Below are positions 50,563-60,433 of a DNA stretch of 64,000 bases, one piece after another. The notes under the pieces were generated by a model. The model made no database searches. It was not told the DNA's origin and saw nothing but the letters and a program-made list of their open reading frames with translations. Source of the stretch: Pseudomonas synxantha (GTDB lineage: Bacteria; Pseudomonadota; Gammaproteobacteria; Pseudomonadales; Pseudomonadaceae). Within the stretch, counting starts at the first letter, position 1; the number at the start of each line of letters is the position of its first letter. The stretch spans positions 3,782,001-3,846,000 of the forward strand of contig NZ_LT629786.1 of NCBI RefSeq assembly GCF_900105675.1. Direction: 5' to 3'. The position numbers were made by a program, and so were the translations under genes.

Positions 50563-52077
50563 CTAGCGGGCTTTGTCTTCACGACCGCGCAGCACCCGGT
50601 TCGGCATCGCTATCGCCGCCGCCAACCCGAACAACGACACCGCCGCACTCACCATCAGCAAATGCCGGAACGTCACCGCCAACTCCCCACGCAACGCATC
50701 CTGGGCTGGGCCTGGGGCGGCCTTAAGGCCGTCGAGCAAGACGTTGCCGGAGCTGCCTTCGGCCACCAGCGCGCCGCTGGCCAAGTGGGCAAAACTGGAA
50801 TCGTGCAACAGCGCCAGCAGCAACGCCGACATGCACGCCACCCCGACGGCCCCGCCCAGGGAGCGGAACAGGTTGGTGGTGCTGGTGGCGACGCCGATGT
50901 CCCGTTGTTCCACCGAATTCTGCGTGCCTACCAATGAGGTGGGGAACTGCATGCCCGCGGCGATCCCGCACAGCAACATGAATACAGCGGTGATCACCAC
51001 CGCCTGGGGCGCGCTGTAGGCCATGCCAAGGATGGCCAAGGGGCTCAACAATGCGCCACTGAGGATCATGGGTTTATAGCGGCCGGTCACCGAGGTCATG
51101 CGCCCGGCGAAATACGCCCCCATCGGCAAACCCATCGCCAGTGGCAGCAGGTGCAGGGCCGCGCTGTCGGCACCGGAACCGGTCACGGTCTGGTAACGCA
51201 GGGGCGTCAGCACGCTCAGGGAAATCGCCTGGAAGCTGGTGATAAAAATCGTGCACCAGCACAACACCGCGCTGCGGTTGGCGAACAGATGCATGGGCAG
51301 CAATGGCTCAAGGGCGCGGCGTTCGTGCCACACAAATACGCTCAACGCCAGCAGCGCGCAGGTCAGCAACCCCAGCACTTGAGCGTCACGCCAATGATGG
51401 CCCTGGCCGATTTCAGTGATACCCAGCAACAAGGCGGTGAGGCCGATGATCATCAGCACCGTGCCGAGATAATCAATGATCGGCTTGCGCTGCGGCACCG
51501 GCAGCCCCACCAGGGTGCGATGGGCCACGTACCAGGCGCCTGCGCCCAGTGGCAGGTTGATCAAAAACACCCAGCGCCACGACAGGTACTCGGTCATATA
51601 GCCGCCCAGCACCGGCCCGGCCACGCTGGCTACCGCGTACATGCTGCTGAAGTAGCCCTGGTAACGGCCGCGTTCACGCGGGGGAATGATGTCGCCGATG
51701 ATTGCCTGGCTGACCGAGATCATCCCGCCGGCACCGATGCCTTGGAGAATCCGCGCCAGCACCAATTGTTCCATGCTCTGCGCCATGCCGCAGAACAGCG
51801 ACGCCAGGGTGAACACGCCCATGCCGATCAGCATCATCGGCCGGCGCCCATACAGGTCGCCGAGCTTGCCGTAGATTGGCACTGCGACGGTCATCGCCAC
51901 CATGTAGCCGGAGATCACCCAGGCCAGCAGGTTGACGTCGTGGAACTGCGCGGAAATGGCCGGCATGGACACCGCGACAATGGTCTGGTCCAGGGCACCG
52001 AGGAAGATCGCCATCATCAACGCAGCAAGGATACTGCGCACGGCGGGAACGGTTGGAGCGGGCTGATTGAGGTGAGT
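50563..52077 (-). CDS. DHA2-type MFS multidrug transporter
   Basis: 504 residues, about 14 membrane helices (EmrB/QacA type): starts VTHLNQPAPTVPAVRSILAALMMAIFLGALDQTIVAVSMPAIS; loop motif GKLGDLYGRRPMML is the MFS signature. GTG start at 52077 has AAGG seven bases upstream. It lies 70 bases downstream of pobA on the same strand, so it might export p-hydroxybenzoate or its catabolites, or be a general drug pump; inference. Confidence 0.88.
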   Translation of the reverse strand, partial: THLNQPAPTVPAVRSILAALMMAIFLGALDQTIVAVSMPAISAQFHDVNLLAWVISGYMVAMTVAVPIYGKLGDLYGRRPMMLIGMGVFTLASLFCGMAQSMEQLVLARILQGIGAGGMISVSQAIIGDIIPPRERGRYQGYFSSMYAVASVAGPVLGGYMTEYLSWRWVFLINLPLGAGAWYVAHRTLVGLPVPQRKPIIDYLGTVLMIIGLTALLLGITEIGQGHHWRDAQVLGLLTCALLALSVFVWHERRALEPLLPMHLFANRSAVLCWCTIFITSFQAISLSVLTPLRYQTVTGSGADSAALHLLPLAMGLPMGAYFAGRMTSVTGRYKPMILSGALLSPLAILGMAYSAPQAVVITAVFMLLCGIAAGMQFPTSLVGTQNSVEQRDIGVATSTTNLFRSLGGAVGVACMSALLLALLHDSSFAHLASGALVAEGSSGNVLLDGLKAAPGPAQDALRGELAVTFRHLLMVSAAVSLFGLAAAIAMPNRVLRGREDKAR

Positions 52078-52146
52078 CACGGCAGAACCTTCGAGCAAGG
52101 CCCGCAGGAAAAGGTCGCCCGCAGGAATGCTCGATACGATAGCAGG

Positions 52147-53361
<1,215 letters not shown>

Positions 53362-53415
53362 TCATTCGAACGGATCGAGTGAAAGAGTTGTCAGTGGACT
53401 TGTGGCTGACATTTT

Positions 53416-53427
53416 TCACTTGAGTGA
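53416..53427. promoter_or_regulatory. Candidate PobR operator
   Basis: Perfect 12-base palindrome TCACTTGAGTGA in the 180-base spacer between pobA and pobR. A nearby GAGTGAAAG repeats the half-site. Role inferred from position only. Confidence 0.35.
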
Positions 53428-53520
53428 GCAGCATAAGAAGGTGAAAACTGCCTCAAAGCCTGCACTTTTCGCCAATCGGGGCGATTACCGAACCACTATC
53501 CTGAGTATCGGATTGAAACC

Positions 53521-54396
53521 ATGACCAAAACCGCGATTCCGGTCTTCAAGCTTTACGGGGAAAGCCAGCAGTGGCCGACGCCCGATTTGTTGCACTGCGA
53601 AACCATTTCCCGGCGCAGTCGGGAATACCAGTGGGAAATCCAGCCCCACCGGCACGCGGACCTGTGCCAGTTGCTGTATGTGCACAAAGGCCAGGCACAA
53701 CTGGAAATCGAAGGCCAGCGCACCACCCTCAACGAGTCGAGCCTGCAAGTGCTGCCGCCGCTCTGTGTGCATGGCTTTCGTTTTTCCGAAGAGGTGCAAG
53801 GTTACGTCGTGACCCTCTCGGCGCCGCTGGTCAGCCACTTGCAGGCGCAACTGGGCGACACCATCGATGGTTTGCAAACCCTTGGCAGTTACCCGGCGGG
53901 CAAGGACAGCGACTATTTGAACAACCTCTTTGCCCGTTTGCAGGACGAATACGCCGATGATCAACCGGCCCGGGACATGATGCTGCATGCCTTGGTGAGC
54001 GTGCTGCTGGTGTGGGTCAGCCGCCAGGCGATCCAGCGCCGCCATCCCCGGGCGCCGCGGGGTCGTGAGTATTTTCGCCGCTTCACCCAACTGGTCGAGC
54101 AGCATTACCGCGAGCACCCCAAGATTGAAGACTTGGCCCACAAGCTGGGCATCTCGGTCTCACACTTGAATGGGACGTGTCGGGAGTTGGGCGGGCAACC
54201 GGCGCTGCAGATCATGCATGACCGCCAGTTGCTGGAAGCCAAGCGTTTGTTGACCTACACCAGCATGACCATCAATGAGATGTCCGAGGTGCTGGGTTTT
54301 TCCGACCCGACCAACTTCTCGCGGCTGTTTCGCCGCCGAGTCGGGTTTTCACCCAAGGCCTTTCGCGAGCAGTTAAAGGCCGAGCAGCTTACCTGA
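53521..54396 (+). CDS. pobR: AraC-family regulator PobR
   Basis: 291 residues; N-terminal cupin-like effector domain (HRHADLCQLLYVHKGQAQLEIEGQ) and C-terminal AraC HTH (HPKIEDLAHKLGISVSHLNGTCREL...INEMSEVLGFSDPTNFSRLFRRRVGFSPKAFREQ). Divergent from pobA, which it should activate in response to 4-hydroxybenzoate. Its last 8 bases overlap the small gene at 54389. Confidence 0.88.
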   Translation: MTKTAIPVFKLYGESQQWPTPDLLHCETISRRSREYQWEIQPHRHADLCQLLYVHKGQAQLEIEGQRTTLNESSLQVLPPLCVHGFRFSEEVQGYVVTLSAPLVSHLQAQLGDTIDGLQTLGSYPAGKDSDYLNNLFARLQDEYADDQPARDMMLHALVSVLLVWVSRQAIQRRHPRAPRGREYFRRFTQLVEQHYREHPKIEDLAHKLGISVSHLNGTCRELGGQPALQIMHDRQLLEAKRLLTYTSMTINEMSEVLGFSDPTNFSRLFRRRVGFSPKAFREQLKAEQLT

Positions 54397-54568
54397 GTGC
54401 ACTGAAACTGCCGGTGCGCGGCACGCATTGGCCCTGATGGCAGCTGATGGCGAACGCCGCCGGTTGCATGCGCGTTTGCTCGACGCGATAGGCGGCAGTG
54501 CCATACAGCGCCGTCGCCAATGCGCAGAGGGAGAAAATCGTCAGGTATTTGCGGGTTTTAATACTCAT
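54389..54568 (-). CDS. Small membrane-anchored or exported protein
   Basis: 59 residues, starting MSIKTRKYLTIFSLC: the ATG (54568) has GGAGG seven bases upstream (spacer TCAGTGCC), and the first 24 residues are a basic-then-hydrophobic signal/anchor (KYLTIFSLCALATALYGTAA); the tail is hydrophilic with a CxxxxC pair (SCHQGQCV). The stop codon overlaps the end of pobR by eight bases, tail to tail. I found it by translating the minus strand; no family recognised. Confidence 0.6.
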   Translation of the reverse strand: MSIKTRKYLTIFSLCALATALYGTAAYRVEQTRMQPAAFAISCHQGQCVPRTGSFSALR

Positions 54569-54669
54569 GGCACTGACCTCCGGACCCGATCTACAGGGTG
54601 CTGTTTAAAGCATAGGTCAGCTAGGGCAAGTTGCCATGATTGGCTGCCATTCAGCGCGCTTATAGCGTC

Positions 54670-55575
54670 TCAGAGCCCGATGTCCCATGCGGGCGCCTCG
54701 GGAAACCGCAGCACCAGGAAATCCAGCAGGCTGCGCAGCGCTGAAGGCATGTGCTTGCGCGAGGCATACACCGCGTAGATGTTCATCTGCCGCGGCTCAG
54801 CTTCTGGCAGCAAGCGCACCAGTTCACCACTGCGGATCAAGTCACCGGCCTGATAACTGGGGAGCATCGCCACCCCTGCCCCGGCCAGGGTGATACGCAA
54901 TAACGTGCTGGCCTCGTTGGCCGTGATATTGCCCTGCACCGGCACCGACACGTGTTCGCCCTGTTCTTCGAAATGCCAAAGGCTCTTGCCGAAATAAGAG
55001 TGGGTCAGGCAATTGTGCCGGGCCAGGTCTTCGACTTTCTGCGGGGCTGGATGCTCGCGCAGATAGGCCGGTGTGGCGCAGACCACCGAGCGGCATACGG
55101 TCAAGCGTCGGGCGATCAGGTTCGGGTCCAGGTCATTGCTGGTGCGGATCGCCAGGTCAATGCGCTCATCCACCAGGTTCACCGTGCGGTCGAGCATCTG
55201 CAGATCAACCGTCACCAACGGGTAGCGTTTGACGTACTCGGCAATGGCCGCGCCCAACTGCGCCTGGCCGAACGAGGTGCTCACACTCAGGCGCAGCAAG
55301 CCTCGGGGCGCGTCATCGGGCTCGCTGACGGCGGCCTGCATATCACCACACAGTTCCAGCAATTGCCGACAGCGCGGCAGGGTTTCACTGCCGGCGGCGG
55401 TGAGGCTGAGCTTGCGTGTGGTGCGGTGCAGCAGCCGCGCGCCGACCCAATCTTCTAGCTCGGCCAGGTAGCGCGACACCACTGGGCGCGACAGGTCCAG
55501 ATGGTCGGCGGCGGCAGACTGGCTGCCCAAGTCCACCACGGTGACAAACACGCGCATTGCTTGAAGACGATCCAT
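54670..55575 (-). CDS. LysR family regulator, divergent from the MBL-fold gene
   Basis: 301 residues; MDRLQAMRVFVTVVDLGSQSAAADHLDLSRPVVSRYLAELEDWVGARLLHR is a LysR HTH. The effector domain holds the typical hinge. Its start codon faces that of the MBL-fold hydrolase 105 bases away, so it probably regulates the hydrolase-reductase pair. Confidence 0.88.
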   Translation of the reverse strand: MDRLQAMRVFVTVVDLGSQSAAADHLDLSRPVVSRYLAELEDWVGARLLHRTTRKLSLTAAGSETLPRCRQLLELCGDMQAAVSEPDDAPRGLLRLSVSTSFGQAQLGAAIAEYVKRYPLVTVDLQMLDRTVNLVDERIDLAIRTSNDLDPNLIARRLTVCRSVVCATPAYLREHPAPQKVEDLARHNCLTHSYFGKSLWHFEEQGEHVSVPVQGNITANEASTLLRITLAGAGVAMLPSYQAGDLIRSGELVRLLPEAEPRQMNIYAVYASRKHMPSALRSLLDFLVLRFPEAPAWDIGL

Positions 55576-55680
55576 GATTTGCCCGATTTCAGAAACAAAC
55601 TATGTTCCAGCATCGCATTTTTTGTGGTGTTTTATGCAACTAAGCTCTGTGCATCCCTTATCCATGGCAGGAGCTGCCCG

Positions 55681-56547
55681 ATGTTCTCGATGTTCAAACG
55701 CTTGTCCCTGGCCACTGCCGCCCTGGCCTTCGCCGCTCACGCCGCCGCCGCAGAGCTGAAACTCGACGTCTACAACCCCGGCGAAGCCGCAATCTTCCCG
55801 GTCAGCTCGGTGCTGGTCAGCGGCGCCAAAGACGCGATCCTGGTGGATGCGCAATTCGGCAAGGGCCAAGCCGAGCAACTGGTGCAAAAGATCCGCGCCA
55901 GCGGCAAGCACTTGACCACCATCTACATCAGCCATGGCGACCCGGACTACTACTTCGGCCTCGACACGCTCACCAGCGCATTCCCCGACGCCAAGGTGCT
56001 GGCGCCGCAACCGGTGGTCGACCATATCAACGCCACCGTCGCCGGCAAGCTGGAATTCTGGGGCCCGAAAATGGGCGCCGACAAACCCGCCAAGACCATC
56101 GTGCCGCAGGCACTGCAAGGCCACAGCCTGACCCTTGAAGGGCAACAGCTTGAGGTGATCGGCCTCGACGGCCCGCAGCCGGATCGCAGCTTTGTGTGGA
56201 TTCCGTCGATCAAGGCCGTGGTCGGTGGCGTGGTGGTCGCAGAAAACATCCACCTGTGGATGGCCGATACCCAGGGCGCGCAATCCCATAAAGACTGGTT
56301 GGCAACCCTCAAACGTATTGAAGACCTGAAGCCGCAGACGGTGATTCCGGGCCATTACCTGGGCACGCCCTCCTTGGCTTCGGTGAAATTCACTGCTGAC
56401 TACATCAAGGCCTTCGACATCGAGACCGCCAAGGCCAAGGATGCTGCCGCCTTGATCGCGGCCATGAAACAGCGTTACCCCACCCTCGCCGACGAAAGCT
56501 CGCTGGAACTGAGCGCCAAAGTCGCCAAGGGCGAAATGAAGTGGTGA
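55681..56547 (+). CDS. Exported MBL-fold metallohydrolase with variant metal motif
   Basis: 288 residues; signal peptide (FKRLSLATAALAFAAHAAAA) then a metallo-beta-lactamase fold. The usual HxHxDH is present as SHGDPDYYFG (His85, Asp87, Asp89, Tyr90): the second and last histidines are Asp and Tyr. The downstream site VIPGHYLGTP keeps a histidine, so one metal site may persist. Substrate unknown. GGAG lies seven bases upstream of the ATG. Followed after 34 bases by the reductase gene. Confidence 0.82.
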   Translation: MFSMFKRLSLATAALAFAAHAAAAELKLDVYNPGEAAIFPVSSVLVSGAKDAILVDAQFGKGQAEQLVQKIRASGKHLTTIYISHGDPDYYFGLDTLTSAFPDAKVLAPQPVVDHINATVAGKLEFWGPKMGADKPAKTIVPQALQGHSLTLEGQQLEVIGLDGPQPDRSFVWIPSIKAVVGGVVVAENIHLWMADTQGAQSHKDWLATLKRIEDLKPQTVIPGHYLGTPSLASVKFTADYIKAFDIETAKAKDAAALIAAMKQRYPTLADESSLELSAKVAKGEMKW

Positions 56548-56581
56548 TTGGTTTAAACCCTTAACCCTGTTGGAGAACGTC

Positions 56582-57196
56582 ATGAGCAAGATCGCAATCA
56601 TTGGGGCCACCGGCCGTGCCGGCAGCCAACTGCTGGAAGAAGCGCTGCGCCGTGGGCATAGCGTCACCGCCATCGCCCGCAACACCGACAAGCTGGGTGT
56701 ACGCCCAGGCGTCACGGTCAAGCAGGTCGATGCCCTGGACGCCGACGCCCTGCAACACGCCATCAGCGGCAGCGACGTGGTGATCAGCGCCGCACACTTT
56801 GCCACCTTGCCCGCCAGCGCCGTGATCGGCCCGGTGAAAAAGGCCGGGGTCAAGCGCTTGCTGGTGGTGGGCGGTGCGGGTTCGCTGCTGCTACCGGACG
56901 GCAGCCGGGTGATCGACAGCCCGGGCTTCCCGGCAGAGTACAAGGCCGAAGCCAGTGCCGGGGCTGAATTCCTGGAAACGTTGCGTCAGGAAAAAGAGTT
57001 GGATTGGACGTTCCTGTCGCCTTCTGCTCTGTTCGATGGAACCGAGCGCACCGGTAAGTTCCGTCTGGGCCAGGATGATCTGCTGGTGAGCAGTGACGGT
57101 AACAGCTCGATCAGCTTTGCCGACTACGCCATCGCCATGATTGATGAGGTTGAAACACCTAGACACTCGCGTCAGCGCTTCACCGTTGGCTACTGA
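56582..57196 (+). CDS. NAD(P)-binding (NmrA-like / atypical SDR) oxidoreductase
   Basis: 204 residues; GATGRAGSQLLEEALRRGH is the NAD(P) motif, then VISAAHFATLPASAVIG and LLVVGGAGSLLLPDG. Resembles NAD(P)H-binding atypical SDR family proteins; catalytic substrate unknown. Adjacent to the MBL gene with 34 bases between, so co-transcribed. Confidence 0.82.
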   Translation: MSKIAIIGATGRAGSQLLEEALRRGHSVTAIARNTDKLGVRPGVTVKQVDALDADALQHAISGSDVVISAAHFATLPASAVIGPVKKAGVKRLLVVGGAGSLLLPDGSRVIDSPGFPAEYKAEASAGAEFLETLRQEKELDWTFLSPSALFDGTERTGKFRLGQDDLLVSSDGNSSISFADYAIAMIDEVETPRHSRQRFTVGY

Positions 57197-57213
57197 CACC
57201 ACGCGGTAAAAAA

Positions 57214-57658
57214 TGTGGGAGGGGGCTTGCCCCCGATAGCAGTGGATCAGGCAGATTATTTGTGACTGACACACCGCTATCGGGGCATGGGTATCTACAC
57301 AACTTCTGGTACGCCGCCGGCCCCTGTGGGAGGGGGCTTGCCCCCGATGGCGGCCTCACAGCCGACCAGGATGTTCGGTTGGATCGAGTACATATCCATT
57401 GTTTAGGTGACGACCGCTATTGGTTCCGCCCTTATGGCGGGTCACTTTCGAAAAGCGCGAAAGTAACCAGCGCTCTTGCCCCACCACTCGGCACCTCGCC
57501 CAGGCTCGGTGTGCCCGTAATCCGACAGGGATTTGGGGGGCCTGAGACCAAAAGCAGAGCAAGATCAAGAGCGGCTCGCTTCGCATCGTGGTTACTGACG
57601 GTCGCATGTCAGAGTTGTGTAGATACCCATGCCCATCGGGGGCAAGCCCCCTCCCACA
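57214..57658. repeat. REPIN interrupted by element copy B
   Basis: Left arm TGTGGGAGGGGGCTTGCCCC with CGATAGC at 57214-57240; right arm GCTATCGGG (to 57284) then resumes at 57633 as CCATCGGGGGCAAGCC..CCCACA (to 57658). Deleting the insert and one 8-base copy gives a perfect REPIN. Confidence 0.8.
57285..57632 (+). mobile_element. MITE-like element copy B (348 bp), inserted into a REPIN arm
   Basis: Perfect terminal inverted repeats of ~20 bases (GCATGGGTATCTACAC at left, its complement at the right end). Flanked by CTATCGGG (57277-57284) and CCATCGGG (57633-57640), 7/8 matching, at the same place in the REP as copy A, immediately before GGCAAGCC. Contains the same internal parts as copy A in the opposite orientation but without the ~100-bp hairpin segment. 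No transposase ORF. Confidence 0.72.
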
Positions 57659-57667
57659 TTTGAATCT

Positions 57668-58546
57668 TCAGTGCTGTGACTGCTGTGCCTGGCTCACTAG
57701 CCAGTCCATCAGGGCCAACAACCCGGCAGAAGGCACTTTCCCCGGCGGATACACCAAGTAATAGCCCATCCCCGTCGGCACCCGCAACTCAAACGGCATC
57801 GCCAGGCGTCCGGCCTTCAAGTCCTCGCCAATCAACGCACGATCACCGATCGCCACGCCATTTCCCTGTGACGCCACCGTCATCGCCAAGTCCAGGGTTT
57901 CGAAATGAGGCCCCTGGTTCAGGTGACTCAAGTGCGTACCCGCCGCCTTCAACCACAACGCCCAATCCCGCTCGTCCCGCGTGGGATGCAACAGCACTTG
58001 TTGCTGCAGATCAGCCGGCGTGTGCAAGCCTGCCAGCAACGCCGGCGCGCACACCGGGGTCAGTTGTTCGTCGAACAAATGCCGTGCCTCGGCGGCCTGC
58101 TCGGCGATGGGTGCGTAGATCACCGCCGCGTCGAATCGTTCGCGGCGAAAGTCCACGGTAAAGGCCACGGTGGTGGTGAGTTCCACCGGCACATCCGGGC
58201 GCTCCTTCTGCCATTGCAACACGCGCGGCAGCAGCCAGCGTATGACGCAGGTGGGCGCCTTGAGTTGCAGGACCTCGCGGCGCCCGCCGATCTGCTCCAC
58301 CGCCTCGTTGATCAAGCCGAACACCTGCTGCGCCCGTAACGCCCACTCGCCGCCTTCCTCGGTCAAGCTCAAGCCCCGCGCCTGGCGCAGGAACAAGGCA
58401 TAGCCCAACTGGCGTTCCAACCCGGCGATCTGCCGGCTCACCGCCCCCTGGGTAATGTGCAGCTGCTCGGCGGCACGAGTGAAGTTGCAGCACTGGGCCG
58501 TGACCCAGAAAGTATGCAACGCGGGCAAGGGCGGAAGACGTTTCAT
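57668..58546 (-). CDS. LysR family regulator (GcvA-like)
   Basis: 292 residues. HTH: LPALHTFWVTAQCCNFTRAAEQLHITQGAVSRQIAGLERQLGYALFLR. GcvA-type effector domain (PTCVIRWLLPRVLQWQKERPDVPVELTTT). Divergent from the AruI-like decarboxylase, so probably its regulator. ATG 58546 (MKRLPPLPALH) chosen over 58573. Confidence 0.87.
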   Translation of the reverse strand: MKRLPPLPALHTFWVTAQCCNFTRAAEQLHITQGAVSRQIAGLERQLGYALFLRQARGLSLTEEGGEWALRAQQVFGLINEAVEQIGGRREVLQLKAPTCVIRWLLPRVLQWQKERPDVPVELTTTVAFTVDFRRERFDAAVIYAPIAEQAAEARHLFDEQLTPVCAPALLAGLHTPADLQQQVLLHPTRDERDWALWLKAAGTHLSHLNQGPHFETLDLAMTVASQGNGVAIGDRALIGEDLKAGRLAMPFELRVPTGMGYYLVYPPGKVPSAGLLALMDWLVSQAQQSQH

Positions 58547-58657
58547 CGGGGCGCAGCCATGACGTGAGGACATGGCGAGTATGACTTTTTATCGTTTGTT
58601 GCCGCTACCGGCCTGCCGCTCCAATAGCGTCTCGAATCCATCACAAGAGCGACCTCT

Positions 58658-60295
58658 ATGGCGACCTGCGGCGAAGTATTGGTCAACCTCCTGGAAAACT
58701 ACGGCGTGGACCAGGTGTTCGGCATTCCCGGCGTGCACACCGTGGAGCTGTACCGTGGCCTGGCGCGTTCCAACATCCGTCACGTCACCCCGCGCCATGA
58801 ACAGGGCGCCGGTTTCATGGCCGACGGTTATGCGCGCACCAGTGGCAAGCCCGGCGTGTGCTTCATCATCACGGGCCCCGGCATGACCAACATCACCACG
58901 GCCATGGGTCAGGCCTATGCCGACTCGATCCCGATGCTGGTGATTTCCAGTGTGCAGGCGCGCAGCCAATTGGGGGGCGGGCGCGGCAAGTTACATGAGC
59001 TGCCCAGCCAGAGCGCGCTGGTGGCAGGCGTGGCGGCGTTCTCCCATACCCTGATGTCGGCGGCAGAATTGCCCGGTGTGCTGGCGCGGGCGTTTGCGCT
59101 GTTCCAGGCCGGTCGGCCGCGCCCGGTGCATATCGAGATCCCGCTGGATGTGTTGGTGGAGAACGCCGACGCCCTGATGGGCAGTGCACCGGTCAACGTG
59201 GCCCGCGCCGGGGCAGCACCGGCGGCGGTCAGGCAGATGAGCCGCTTGCTCGCCGCCGCCAAGCGCCCGCTGATCCTGGCCGGTGGCGGTGCTATCGATG
59301 CAGCGCCAGAACTGACCCGCCTGGCCGAAACCCTCGGCGCCCCCTTGGCCCTGACTATCAATGCCAAAGGCCTGCTGCCTGCCGCACATCCTTTGTTGCT
59401 CGGCTCGACCCAAAGCCTGGCAGCCACCCGCGCCTTGGTCGCCGAGGCCGATGTGGTGTTGGCCATCGGCACGGAACTGGCGGAGACCGACTATGACGTG
59501 ACCTTCGCCGGCGGTTTCGAAATTCCCGGCGCGCTGCTGCGGGTCGATATCGACCCGGACCAGACCGTACGCAACTACCCGCCCCAGGTGGCGCTGGTGG
59601 CCGACGCGACAATCGCCGCCGAGGCCTTGCTCACCGAGCTGAACCGCCAGCCACTGCCACCGCGCCACGCCGAGTGGGGCGCAGCACGCGTCGCCCGTTT
59701 GTGGGCCGAACTGGCGCCCACCTGGGATGCCGCCACCCGCGCACAAACGCTGTTACTCCACACCATCCTGGAAGCACTGCCCGGCGCCGTACTGGTGGGC
59801 GACTCTACCCAACCGGTGTACAGCGGCAACCTGACCCTGAACCTCGACCACCCACGCCGTTGGTTCAACTCATCCACCGGCTACGGCACCCTGGGATATG
59901 CCCTGCCCGCCGCTATCGGTGCCTGGCTGGGGCGCGGCGACGGGCAACCGGTGGTGTGCCTGATCGGCGATGGCGGCCTGCAATTCACCCTGCCGGAACT
60001 GGCCAGCGCCGTGGAAGCCCGCATACCGATGATCGTGCTGTTGTGGAATAACCAAGGTTATGAAGAGATCAAGAAGTACATGGTCAACCGCGCCATCGAG
60101 CCGGTGGGCGTGGACATCTACACCCCGGATTTCATCGGCATCGCCAGGGCAATGGGTTGCGCGGCAGAAAGCATCGATGGCGTCGAACCGCTGCGTGCGG
60201 CATTGCATGCAGCTGCTGCTCGCCCAGGGCCGACGCTGATTGAAATCGACCAGGGGCGGTGGGCGTTGACCAAGCCTGTAATCCGCTCTATCTAA
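58658..60295 (+). CDS. aruI: ThDP-dependent 2-oxoacid decarboxylase, AruI-like
   Basis: 545 residues. Acetolactate-synthase-like three-domain enzyme: N-terminal VFGIPGVHTVELYRGLARSNIRHVTPRHEQGAGFMADGYAR with the ThDP glutamate (RHEQ); central domain; C-terminal ThDP/Mg motif GDGGLQFTLPELASAVEARIPMIVLLWNNQGY. The pattern fits 5-guanidino-2-oxopentanoate decarboxylase (AruI) of the arginine transaminase pathway, but neither aruH nor arginine genes are nearby, so the substrate call is tentative. A divergent LysR precedes it, and a CynX-type permease follows after 138 bases. Confidence 0.72.
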   Translation: MATCGEVLVNLLENYGVDQVFGIPGVHTVELYRGLARSNIRHVTPRHEQGAGFMADGYARTSGKPGVCFIITGPGMTNITTAMGQAYADSIPMLVISSVQARSQLGGGRGKLHELPSQSALVAGVAAFSHTLMSAAELPGVLARAFALFQAGRPRPVHIEIPLDVLVENADALMGSAPVNVARAGAAPAAVRQMSRLLAAAKRPLILAGGGAIDAAPELTRLAETLGAPLALTINAKGLLPAAHPLLLGSTQSLAATRALVAEADVVLAIGTELAETDYDVTFAGGFEIPGALLRVDIDPDQTVRNYPPQVALVADATIAAEALLTELNRQPLPPRHAEWGAARVARLWAELAPTWDAATRAQTLLLHTILEALPGAVLVGDSTQPVYSGNLTLNLDHPRRWFNSSTGYGTLGYALPAAIGAWLGRGDGQPVVCLIGDGGLQFTLPELASAVEARIPMIVLLWNNQGYEEIKKYMVNRAIEPVGVDIYTPDFIGIARAMGCAAESIDGVEPLRAALHAAAARPGPTLIEIDQGRWALTKPVIRSI

Positions 60296-60433
60296 CGCTG
60301 CAGATCCGCCTCCCGCATCTGAAGTGCGCAACGTCAGGCGCCTGCATTTTTTCAATAGCCCCAGCGACTTTCTGATTTGCCCCGCTCCTCCCATCCATGG
60401 CCTGATTCGCCCTTGTTCACTCAAGGCAGGCCC

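Larger units (their letters stand above)
57197..57667. other. Repeat-filled intergenic region
   Basis: Consists of a REPIN (57214-57658) split by element copy B. Between convergent genes. No coding gene seen. Confidence 0.75.

Noticed and set aside
54428..54778. 116-codon plus-strand frame near the pobR end
   Set aside because: Antisense to the small minus-strand gene and the LysR gene end; no ribosome site, composition unlike real genes.
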